Below are positions 33,007 to 40,902 of a DNA stretch of 64,000 nt, one piece after another; within the stretch, counting starts at the first letter, position 1, and every line of letters begins with the position of its first letter. Both the position numbers and the translations under genes were made by a program. The notes beneath the pieces were generated by a model that searched no databases, was not told where the DNA came from, and saw only the letters and a program-made list of their open reading frames with translations. Location of the stretch: contig JACJZD010000004.1 in assembly GCA_020635795.1 (NCBI GenBank), positions 62,001-126,000 of the forward strand, written 5' to 3'. The DNA is from Flavobacteriales bacterium. Its GTDB lineage: Bacteria; Bacteroidota; Bacteroidia; Flavobacteriales_E; Vicingaceae.

Positions 33007-33366
33007 TTGATTTTTTATCTTTTCTAAAACTAATGCAATGTTACTAATTTCTTCATTTTTTATTCGCAGAACATGTAAATCAAGTTGGTTTAAAATATAA
33101 TCACGTTCTTTATCCGACTCTTGCTGAAAATTATGAATTTCTCCATCAAGTTCAATGATTAATTTTTTTTCGTTACAATAAAAATCTGCAATAAAAAATA
33201 GTGGATTCCCATTAGTGTTATTTCCGTAAATTATTGGAAATTGTCTGTTGAATTTGAATCCTTGAAGTTTCCGATTTCTTAAGTTTTGCCATAACAGATA
33301 TTCTTGAGGAGTTTGATTTTTTCGTAAATCTCTTGCTAGTTGAGTTATGGTCTTTCTAGAGTTCAA
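32983..33366 (-). CDS. DUF559 endonuclease-like protein (Vsr/PD-(D/E)xK fold)
   Basis: 127 residues. The family pattern is complete: LARDLRKNQTPQEYLLWQNL at 10-29, RKLQGFKFNRQFPI, then FIADFYC with Asp61 and LIIELDGEIH with Glu72, Asp74 and His78, the presumed metal site. DUF559 proteins are small nucleases of the Vsr-like fold; their role is not settled. The start is TTG, directly after an in-frame TAA, and the protein has no other Met. The last eight residues (QLSPNPSL) and the stop codon come from the palindromic repeat. Direct repeats flank the gene. Confidence 0.83.
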   Translation of the reverse strand: MNSRKTITQLARDLRKNQTPQEYLLWQNLRNRKLQGFKFNRQFPIIYGNNTNGNPLFFIADFYCNEKKLIIELDGEIHNFQQESDKERDYILNQLDLHVLRIKNEEISNIALVLEKIKNQLSPNPSL

Positions 33367-33389
33367 TTAGATATATGTTGACTTGTTTT

Positions 33390-33442
33390 AATTATCTTTA
33401 ATAGTTATCCCTACTTTTTTAAAGAGTTGGATTAGGGGACTG
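33390..33442. repeat. Degenerate copy of the DUF559-flanking repeat, copy 6
   Basis: Begins AATTATCTTTAATAGTT where copy 5 has AACTATCTTTGATAGTT, and ends TTAAAGAGTTGGATTAGGGG where copy 5 has TTAAAGAGAGGGGTTAGGGG. The stems are partly decayed. It lies upstream of the DUF559 start, so the gene sits between direct repeats about 435 bases apart. Confidence 0.75.
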
Positions 33443-33444
33443 TT

Positions 33445-33627
33445 TTATTTCTTTTTTGGATTAGATTTTAATCCTTGTTTTTTAAAACCATAAGGACAAT
33501 GTTTGCAACCATTTTGGCAACAATAGCCTCGTTTTAAAAGGTACTTTTCGGTAAATACAATGTACCCTTCAGCACTGTAATAATACTCGTCGTCGGCTAA
33601 TTTGTCTATTTTTGAAAACCCGTCCAT
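33445..33627 (-). CDS. DUF5522 small Cys-rich protein
   Basis: 60 residues from the ATG at 33627 (MDGFSKIDKLADDEYYYSAEG). The motif KRGYCCQNGCKHCPYGFKK with four cysteines is the DUF5522 signature and suggests metal binding. Function unknown. A longer start at 33678 is possible but would add a poorly conserved leader and overlap the divergent PLP gene. Confidence 0.75.
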   Translation of the reverse strand: MDGFSKIDKLADDEYYYSAEGYIVFTEKYLLKRGYCCQNGCKHCPYGFKKQGLKSNPKKK

Positions 33628-33664
33628 GTTGCATGGCGAAGTTAAGAACAATGAGGGAATTAAC

Positions 33665-34603
33665 ATGATTAAAATCAACGAAAATAATATTCCGCTTCAA
33701 GAGGTTTTTGAGGATTTTTTTACTGAAAAAAATATCAGGTTGTTTGTGTTGCGTGAAGACCTCATTCATGCAGAGATTTCGGGGAACAAATGGCGTAAAC
33801 TGAAATACAACATTCAGGAAGCAAAAAATCAAGGCTTAACTAAAATCGTAACTTTTGGAGGGGCATATTCCAACCATATTGCTGCCACAGCTGCTTCGGG
33901 CAATTATTTTGGATTGAAAACCATAGGAATTATTCGTGGCGAAGAAACATTGCCTTTAAATAATACGCTTCAACTTGCGTCAGATAATGGGATGAAATTC
34001 CACTATGTTTCTCGAAGTTTTTATAGAGATGATAAATACAATCCTGCCTTTTTAGCTGAATTAGAAAAAGAATTTGGCACTTTTTATTTAGTTCCTGAAG
34101 GTGGTTCAAATGCTTTTGCAGTTAAAGGTTGTACTGAAATAAAAAATAACATTAATCAAGATTTTGATGTGATAACTTGTGCATGTGGTACTGGAGGAAC
34201 CATTGCAGGAATAATTGCTTCGTTGGATAATTCAAAAGAGATAATTGGTTTTCCCGCTTTAAAAGGAGGGGCGTTTTTAGTGAACGATATAAATGTGTTA
34301 TTGGAAAATTATCAAACTTCCTTTAATCAAACCATTCAAAACAACAATTGGAAATTAAATACGGATTATCATTTTGGAGGGTATGGAAAATTAACTGACG
34401 AACTGGTTGGTTTTGTCAATGATTTTAATGTGAAACATCACATACCGTTAGATTTAGTTTATACTGGAAAAATGATGTACGGTATTTATCAGCTTACCAA
34501 AACGACAGATAAACTCAATGGCAAAAAAGTTGTAGTAGTACATACAGGAGGTTTACAAGGAAATAAAGGTTTTGAAGAAAGATTAAGCGTTGATTTAATT
34601 TAA
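33665..34603 (+). CDS. PLP-dependent enzyme of the ACC deaminase/D-cysteine desulfhydrase family
   Basis: 312 residues from the ATG at 33665. Fold-type II PLP enzyme; the likely Schiff-base lysine is Lys42 in SGNKWRKLKYN. TFGGAYSNHIAATAASG follows, and the phosphate loop CACGTGGTIAG lies near residues 180-190. Whether it acts on D-cysteine, ACC or another amino acid cannot be decided. The upstream extension to 33602 runs through the divergent DUF5522 gene and is unlikely. Confidence 0.85.
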   Translation: MIKINENNIPLQEVFEDFFTEKNIRLFVLREDLIHAEISGNKWRKLKYNIQEAKNQGLTKIVTFGGAYSNHIAATAASGNYFGLKTIGIIRGEETLPLNNTLQLASDNGMKFHYVSRSFYRDDKYNPAFLAELEKEFGTFYLVPEGGSNAFAVKGCTEIKNNINQDFDVITCACGTGGTIAGIIASLDNSKEIIGFPALKGGAFLVNDINVLLENYQTSFNQTIQNNNWKLNTDYHFGGYGKLTDELVGFVNDFNVKHHIPLDLVYTGKMMYGIYQLTKTTDKLNGKKVVVVHTGGLQGNKGFEERLSVDLI

Positions 34604-34658
34604 GAATAAGTTGTTAATATTTATTTTTTAATCGTGTTTTATAAACCTTGTTACTGAA

Positions 34659-34666
34659 TAACTTTG
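34659..34666 (+). promoter_or_regulatory. -7 box of the glucosaminidase gene
   Basis: TAACTTTG, a perfect TAnnTTTG, only 8 bases before the first ATG at 34675. It implies a very short leader or a leaderless message, and rules out the TTG start at 34648. Confidence 0.45.
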
Positions 34667-34674
34667 TAGTTGTA

Positions 34675-35604
34675 ATGATGTATAGAATATTCATATCAGT
34701 TGTATTGTCTGTTTTTTGTTTAGGCTTGTTTGCACAACCTGCCGAACGAAGAATTACAAGACAAGAATACATCGAAAAATATAAAGACGATGCGATTAAA
34801 GAAATGCATCATTCCGGAGTTCCAGCAAGTATCACACTAGCTCAGGGTATTTTAGAGTCAGGTGATGGAAACAGCCCATTAGCACTTTATGCAAACAATC
34901 ATTTTGGTATTAAGTGTCATAGTGCATGGAAGGGCGAAACTTTTATCATGGATGATGATGAAAAAAACGAATGTTTCAGAAAATACAACACGGTTTATGA
35001 ATCGTTTAAAGACCACTCTGAATTTTTAACATCAAGAAGCCGTTATGCCTCATTATTTGAATTAAAAATAACCGATTACGAAGGTTGGGCAAAAGGATTA
35101 AAAGCCGCAGGATATGCAACTAATCCTAAATATGCTGATTTATTAATTCAATTGATTGAAAAACATGAATTATATCGCTACGATAATTATGCGAAAGTTC
35201 CTTCTAAAACCATTGAAAAAAAGAAATCATCGTCACAATTGGCTGGAAGTAATACCAATCGTGTGGTTAAATTGCACAATAGAATTAAATATACTGTTGT
35301 AAATAAAGGTGATGATGTTAAATCAATTGCCCAAGATTTTAATATGAATGTTTGGCAAATTTTGAAATACAACGATTTAAATAAATCGGATAAGTTAACT
35401 GAAGGAGAAGTGGTTTATTTGCAGCCTAAAAGAAATAAAGCTGCAGAAGAGTTTCATGTGGTTAAGAGTGGTGAATCCATGAGAAGTATTTCGCAATATT
35501 ATGGAGTAAAACTAAATAAACTCTACAAGAAAAATAGGATGGTAATGGGCTCTCAACCACAAGTTGGACAGAAGTTGTCGTTAAAGAGTAAGATTAAAGA
35601 GTAA
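34675..35604 (+). CDS. Exported glucosaminidase (GH73/FlgJ-like) with two LysM domains
   Basis: 309 residues (308 if the next ATG at 34678 is used). Signal peptide to about residue 20 (VFCLGLFAQ). The GH73-type N-acetylglucosaminidase domain spans 30-175 with probable catalytic Glu61 in AQGILESGDGNS and the motif NNHFGIKC. Two LysM modules bind peptidoglycan (about 202-250, YTVVNKGDDVKSIAQDF, and 258-305, FHVVKSGESMRSISQYYG). Likely acts in the periplasm on septal or growing wall. Confidence 0.92.
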   Translation: MMYRIFISVVLSVFCLGLFAQPAERRITRQEYIEKYKDDAIKEMHHSGVPASITLAQGILESGDGNSPLALYANNHFGIKCHSAWKGETFIMDDDEKNECFRKYNTVYESFKDHSEFLTSRSRYASLFELKITDYEGWAKGLKAAGYATNPKYADLLIQLIEKHELYRYDNYAKVPSKTIEKKKSSSQLAGSNTNRVVKLHNRIKYTVVNKGDDVKSIAQDFNMNVWQILKYNDLNKSDKLTEGEVVYLQPKRNKAAEEFHVVKSGESMRSISQYYGVKLNKLYKKNRMVMGSQPQVGQKLSLKSKIKE

Positions 35605-35607
35605 TAT

Positions 35608-36486
35608 CTAACCGTTATCTTGAATTTCAGCAATGTTATTGTGAATTTTCAAACTCAACTCATCAGTTGGTAAATCGTTGTCATCAAGACCAAATGGGTC
35701 TTCAATTTCTTCTGCAATCATTTCAATTGAAACAAACACGTAAAATACAAAAGTTGAAATGGCTATTGTCCAGTAACCAAAATCAGGAATAAACCCAAGT
35801 GGTAAGGTTAAAATGTAAATAAAGATAAATTTTTTGATAAAAAGCGTGTACGAAAAAGGGATAGGAGTATTTCTAATTCGTTCACAAGCCCCCATAATAT
35901 CAGTAAAGCTTTTAATTTCTTGATCGAGTAACATTACATCAATATCAGAAAGTTTTTTGCTTGTTTTCCAAGCGGTTAATTGTTCATACATTAAACTAAT
36001 TAAGCCATTGGGTAAATGTGCAAAAGCATCTAGTTTTTTTAAGGTAAGTTCATCTAAATCAATTTCATCAAAACGCTTTACATTCCTTAAATGGTTTTTT
36101 AAAATAAATGGAAATGCCTGAATGAGTTTGATAAATGCTTTACGCTCATTACTATCTTCGATTATATAAGTAGTTTTTATTGCAAGGTGGCGTGTATTGT
36201 TTACCAATGCTCCCCACAATTTACGTCCTTCCCACCAGCGTTCGTAAGCAGTGTTGGTTCTAAAAACAAGCAATAAACCCATTACAAATCCAATTAAGGT
36301 ATGTATGGTAAAAGCATTTTTGAACAGTTTTACATTTATTTCGGGAAAAAAGTGAGCTAACCCATAATTCAACAACCATGTATAAACCCCTACAATAATT
36401 ATTTCAGGCAGTAATATCCTTAACGTGTCACTTTTGTAAACGTGAAAAATATGTGTAAACCAAAGTCTTGGATTGTAATTTATCAT
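35608..36486 (-). CDS. Bestrophin-family channel-like membrane protein
   Basis: 292 residues. N-terminal segment NPRLWFTHIFHVYKSDTLRIL, the FRTNTAYERWWEGRKLWGALVN motif near 75-96 (written here across two parts of the domain) and the late IPFSYTLFIKKFIFIYILTLPLGF membrane stretch (also longer than quoted in most alignments) are typical of the bestrophin/YneE group. About four membrane segments. These proteins form anion or cation channels. It shares one base with the end of the upstream M23 peptidase gene. Confidence 0.88.
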   Translation of the reverse strand: MINYNPRLWFTHIFHVYKSDTLRILLPEIIIVGVYTWLLNYGLAHFFPEINVKLFKNAFTIHTLIGFVMGLLLVFRTNTAYERWWEGRKLWGALVNNTRHLAIKTTYIIEDSNERKAFIKLIQAFPFILKNHLRNVKRFDEIDLDELTLKKLDAFAHLPNGLISLMYEQLTAWKTSKKLSDIDVMLLDQEIKSFTDIMGACERIRNTPIPFSYTLFIKKFIFIYILTLPLGFIPDFGYWTIAISTFVFYVFVSIEMIAEEIEDPFGLDDNDLPTDELSLKIHNNIAEIQDNG

Positions 36487-37457
36487 TAATCTAGCGATTG
36501 TAATGGAGTGTTCGATAATTCTAACATCTTATCGTACTCTTCAGGTGTTAAATCGTTAAAGTAGAAGTTAACAGGGTTCAAGTGTTCGTTATTTTTAATA
36601 ACCTCATAATGACAATGCGGACCAGATGACAATCCAGAATTACCAACATATCCAATTAAATCACCTCTATTCACTTTGTCGCCAACTCTACATTTAATTT
36701 TGCTCATGTGTGCATATACTGTAACATAACCGTAACCATGACTAATTTTTACGTGTTGTCCATAACCACTCGATTCAGCATCAGCCTGAATAACAATTCC
36801 TTTTCCTGTTGCATGTATTGGAGTTCCAACAGGAGCGGTAAAATCCATGCCTGCGTGAAATTTTTTGTACTTTAAAATAGGATGCATTCTCATTCCATAA
36901 CCACTAGCCATTCTAGTTAAATCTTTATTGTGTATAGGTTGTATTGCAGGTATAGCAGCCATCATACCTTCTTTCTGTTTTGCCATTTGGAAAACTTCGT
37001 CAAACGATTTTGACTGAATGTAAATTTGTTTCGAAAGTTGGTCAATTCTTTTTGCAGCTTCTATAATTAATTCTGAATTATTATAACCTTCAAGTTTTTC
37101 ATAACGGTTAACACCACCAAATCCAGCTTGTCGTATTTCTGTGGGGATAGGTTCTGCTTCAAAAATTACACGGTAAATATTATCATCTCGGTGTTGGATG
37201 TCTTCTAAAACCATCGAAATATCGTCCAGTTTTTTATTCAATAATTCGTACTGAGATTCTAGAAAAGCATTTTGTTGTTTGAGTTGTTTTTCCTTAGGTG
37301 AATCAATGTAAAAGTAAGTAAGACCATAAATAATAACACCAATAACTAAACCTGTGCCCAAAAACCAAAGCGATTTTTTTAACCGATCTTTGAATTTGAC
37401 TTCAATTTTATCGTAGCTTAAAGTATGTGAATTATATCTGTACTTAACTTTAGACAT
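36486..37457 (-). CDS. Membrane-anchored M23 (LytM-type) peptidase
   Basis: 323 residues from the ATG at 37457. One membrane segment (31-50), a coiled coil (about 55-90), then an M23 domain at 180-295. Zinc ligands are His201 and Asp205 (HAGMD) and His283 in PHCHYE; His250 in VYAHMS completes the site. Since the metal ligands are intact it is probably an active peptidoglycan endopeptidase on the periplasmic face. It stands divergent from alaS and upstream of the bestrophin gene, the same pairing seen in a single transcript. Confidence 0.9.
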   Translation of the reverse strand: MSKVKYRYNSHTLSYDKIEVKFKDRLKKSLWFLGTGLVIGVIIYGLTYFYIDSPKEKQLKQQNAFLESQYELLNKKLDDISMVLEDIQHRDDNIYRVIFEAEPIPTEIRQAGFGGVNRYEKLEGYNNSELIIEAAKRIDQLSKQIYIQSKSFDEVFQMAKQKEGMMAAIPAIQPIHNKDLTRMASGYGMRMHPILKYKKFHAGMDFTAPVGTPIHATGKGIVIQADAESSGYGQHVKISHGYGYVTVYAHMSKIKCRVGDKVNRGDLIGYVGNSGLSSGPHCHYEVIKNNEHLNPVNFYFNDLTPEEYDKMLELSNTPLQSLD

Positions 37458-37558
37458 GTTAAGATTTATGTTAATTTTGGACGCTAAATTAGTCAATTAT
37501 CATTTATAAAAAATATACCAAATAGCTGTTAACGGTTATTTAACAAAAATTAACGTGT

Positions 37559-40339
37559 ATGTTATCAAAAGAAATTCGTCAAACTTTTCTCGATTTTTTT
37601 AAACAAAAAGAACATCAAATTGTGGCTTCGGCACCTATGGTTGTTAAAAACGACCCAACGTTGATGTTTACCAATGCAGGGATGAATCAGTTTAAAGATT
37701 TGTTTTTGGGTTATTCAGAAATTAAGTATGCCCGAATAGCTGATACTCAAAAATGTTTACGTGTTTCGGGAAAACATAATGATTTAGAAGAGGTTGGTGT
37801 AGACACTTATCACCATACCATGTTTGAGATGTTGGGTAACTGGAGTTTTGGAAATTACTTTAAAAAAGAAGCGATAGAATGGGCTTGGGAGCTATTGGTT
37901 GACGTATATAAAATTGACAAAAACAAACTTTATTTTACCGTTTTTGAAGGTGATGAAAAAGATGGAACACCTTGGGATGAGGAGGCTTACAACCTTTGGA
38001 AAAATCTTTTACTTAAAAATGGTTTAACCGAAGACAAGATTTTAAAATGCAATAAAAAAGATAATTTTTGGGAAATGGGCGATACAGGTCCTTGTGGTCC
38101 ATGTTCAGAAATTCATGTTGACATTAGAGATGAAGCTGAAATTGCAGAAATTCCAGGTAGAGATTTAGTGAATAACGATCATCCTCAGGTAATCGAAATT
38201 TGGAATTTGGTGTTTATGGAGTTTAATCGATTGGCATCAGGCGAATTAAAAAAATTACCAGCTCAACACGTTGATACAGGAATGGGATTTGAGCGTTTGG
38301 CAATGGTGTTACAAGGTAAAAAATCGAACTACGATACCGATGTTTTTACACCATTTATCAAAAAAATAGAGGAAATATCAGGGTTAACTTACAATTACTC
38401 AAGCTCTAAACAAGATGTTGCCGCACGTGTAATTAGCGACCACTTACGTGCTGTTGCATTTTCTATTGCTGATGGTCAGTTACCATCAAACACAGGCGCA
38501 GGTTATGTTATTCGAAGAATTTTAAGACGTGCAATTCGTTACGGTTATAGCTTCTTAGATCAAAAACAAGCTTTTATTCACCAGTTGGTTCCAATTATGG
38601 TGAACCAAATGGGCGATTTTTTTCCAGAATTAAAATCGCAAAAAGAATTGATTGAAAAAGTAATTAAAGAAGAAGAAGAGTCGTTTTTCAGAACTTTGGA
38701 AAAAGGAATTTCTCGTTTTGAAAATTACATATCAACAACTCAACAAAAAACAGTTGACGGTAAATTTGCTTTTGAATTGTACGATACTTTTGGTTTTCCT
38801 GTAGATTTAACCGAATTAATGGCTTCTGAAGCGGGTTTTAAAGTAGATATGAATGAGTTTGATGCGGAATTACAGCAACAAAAAGACCGTTCGAGAGCTG
38901 CAACAAAAATGGAAACAGGCGATTGGGTAGAATTAAGAAAAAGCGAAAAAGAAGAATTTGTAGGGTATGATTCAACAGAGGCTAAAATATCCATTACCAA
39001 ATACCGTAAAGTAAATGCGAAAGGTAAAGAGCAATTTCAGTTGGTGTTTAATTTAACGCCATTTTATCCAGAAGGTGGTGGTCAAGTTGGTGATACTGGA
39101 TTTATAGCTTATGAGAATGAGAAAATTGAAATTACAGACACCAAAAAGGAGAACAATTTAATTATCCATTTTGTTGATGTTTTACCAACTAATATTGAAG
39201 CTGAATTTGTTGCAACAGTTGAAAAAAATACGCGAAAACTAACAGCCTGTAATCACTCGGCAACTCACTTGTTGCATCAAGCATTGCGTGAGGTGTTAGG
39301 GACTCATGTTGAACAAAAGGGGTCGTTGGTAAATGCCGAATATTTACGATTCGATTTTTCTCATTTCGAAAAAGTAAGTGATGAGCAATTAGCAAAAATT
39401 GAAGAGATAGTTAATAAAAGAATTCAAGCCGGATTCGATTTGCAAGAGTTTAGAGCCATTCCAATAACAGAAGCTGAAGAAAAAGGGGCAATGATGTTGT
39501 TTGGTGAAAAATATGGCGATACCGTTCGTATGATTCAATTTGGTGATTCGAAAGAGTTGTGTGGCGGTATTCATGTAAAAAACACCAAAGAAATAGGCTT
39601 GTTTAAAATAAAATCGGAAGGTTCGGTTGCTGCTGGAATTAGAAGAGTTGAAGCGTTGACAAATAAAGGGGCTGCAGAATGGTTGAAAAGAATTATTGAA
39701 GTCTATGATAGGAATAAAATTATATTTAAAACGACACTCACTGAAGAGCAACAGAAGCAAGTAGTAACTTATAGAGAAAAATATGTTAAACAATATCAGT
39801 TAATTTCTGGAATGCCAGAACTTGAAGAATTTGATGAAAATTTTGCAGTAAAAGAGATAGATGAAACTATTAATCAATTAAAAAAGATTAAAGAAACCAA
39901 AAGTATAGTTGATAATTTGATAAGGGCTAAAAAACAACATGCTAAAGATAATCAAGTTGGGAATCAAGAACAAGCAAAAGCCATTAAAGCAGACTTATTA
40001 ACCAAGGTTGAAGTTGTAAACGGAATAAATGTTATTGCACAGCGAATAAATTTGGATGATAGTGCTGCTATAAAAGACTTAGCATTCCAATTGAAGGGGC
40101 AAATTGATAATTTGTTTTTGGTGCTTGGAGCAGAAGTTAATAATAAACCGAATTTAACCATTGTAGTTTCTGATAATTTATTGAAAGACAAAAATTTACA
40201 TGCTGGAAATATAGTGAAAGAAGCAGCTAAAGAAATGCAAGGTGGCGGAGGTGGACAACCTTTTTATGCAACTGCTGGAGGTAATAACCTTCAGGGCTTG
40301 GATGCTGCGATTACAAAGGCGTTGTCATTTTTAAATTAA
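37559..40339 (+). CDS. alaS: Alanyl-tRNA synthetase
   Basis: 926 residues, longer than the E. coli enzyme (about 876) but normal for this phylum. N-terminal class II aminoacylation core (FTNAGMNQFKDLFLG, EMGDTGPCGPCSEIH). An editing domain carries the metal-binding HSATHLLH and CGGIH motifs around residues 566-575 and 668-672. C-terminal DHHA1-like domain ends with MQGGGGGQPFYATAGG. Stand-alone gene with its own spacer on each side. Confidence 0.97.
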   Translation: MLSKEIRQTFLDFFKQKEHQIVASAPMVVKNDPTLMFTNAGMNQFKDLFLGYSEIKYARIADTQKCLRVSGKHNDLEEVGVDTYHHTMFEMLGNWSFGNYFKKEAIEWAWELLVDVYKIDKNKLYFTVFEGDEKDGTPWDEEAYNLWKNLLLKNGLTEDKILKCNKKDNFWEMGDTGPCGPCSEIHVDIRDEAEIAEIPGRDLVNNDHPQVIEIWNLVFMEFNRLASGELKKLPAQHVDTGMGFERLAMVLQGKKSNYDTDVFTPFIKKIEEISGLTYNYSSSKQDVAARVISDHLRAVAFSIADGQLPSNTGAGYVIRRILRRAIRYGYSFLDQKQAFIHQLVPIMVNQMGDFFPELKSQKELIEKVIKEEEESFFRTLEKGISRFENYISTTQQKTVDGKFAFELYDTFGFPVDLTELMASEAGFKVDMNEFDAELQQQKDRSRAATKMETGDWVELRKSEKEEFVGYDSTEAKISITKYRKVNAKGKEQFQLVFNLTPFYPEGGGQVGDTGFIAYENEKIEITDTKKENNLIIHFVDVLPTNIEAEFVATVEKNTRKLTACNHSATHLLHQALREVLGTHVEQKGSLVNAEYLRFDFSHFEKVSDEQLAKIEEIVNKRIQAGFDLQEFRAIPITEAEEKGAMMLFGEKYGDTVRMIQFGDSKELCGGIHVKNTKEIGLFKIKSEGSVAAGIRRVEALTNKGAAEWLKRIIEVYDRNKIIFKTTLTEEQQKQVVTYREKYVKQYQLISGMPELEEFDENFAVKEIDETINQLKKIKETKSIVDNLIRAKKQHAKDNQVGNQEQAKAIKADLLTKVEVVNGINVIAQRINLDDSAAIKDLAFQLKGQIDNLFLVLGAEVNNKPNLTIVVSDNLLKDKNLHAGNIVKEAAKEMQGGGGGQPFYATAGGNNLQGLDAAITKALSFLN

Positions 40340-40399
40340 TTTAAGGTTAAGAATCTTATCATTAATCAGTAATTTCGTTGTTCGATTTGCATAAACTTA

Positions 40400-40894
40400 A
40401 TGAGAAAATTAATTGTAATTATTTTAGCTTTTTTGAGCTTTGGGTTTACTTTTCATGAATTTTTCGTGAGTGTTACCGATGGCGAGTATCACGATACTGA
40501 AGCTACCTTTCAGTTTACAGTAAAGTTTATTGGTCATGATTTGGAAAAAGCTTTAGAGTTATCTGGAACACCAAACCTACATTTAGGGGAAGCCACCGAA
40601 CTTGAAAATGCCAACGATTATCTTTCAACATACTTCAATTCAAAATTTTCAATTAAATGTAACGACAAGCCTTTAGCTCTCAAGCTAATTGGTAAAGAAG
40701 TCGGGAATGATGATTTTATTTATTGTTACATTGAATCAGAAAAAGTTAAAAAAATCAAGACCATTGACATTACTAACACACTGTTAACTGATGTTTTTTC
40801 TGGTCAGGAGAATATTTTTTATCTTCAAATAAAAGCTAAAAAGTACACGCACTCTTTTAACTCTGAACGAACAACTTTTAACATTACACTATAA
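40400..40894 (+). CDS. DUF6702-type exported protein
   Basis: 164 residues. A signal peptide (residues 1-17) precedes HEFFVSVTDGEYHDTEATFQ, then KFIGHDLEKALEL; this pattern fits DUF6702. No known function. It ends 8 bases before the M1 peptidase gene and is probably transcribed with it, a pairing I recall from other Bacteroidota. Confidence 0.75.
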   Translation: MRKLIVIILAFLSFGFTFHEFFVSVTDGEYHDTEATFQFTVKFIGHDLEKALELSGTPNLHLGEATELENANDYLSTYFNSKFSIKCNDKPLALKLIGKEVGNDDFIYCYIESEKVKKIKTIDITNTLLTDVFSGQENIFYLQIKAKKYTHSFNSERTTFNITL

Positions 40895-40902
40895 CTAATT
40901 AG

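Noticed and set aside
34250..34280. Another palindrome copy in the PLP gene (CCCGCTTTAAAAGGAGGGG)
   Set aside because: The arms do not pair well and the residues GFPALKGG are normal for this enzyme family.
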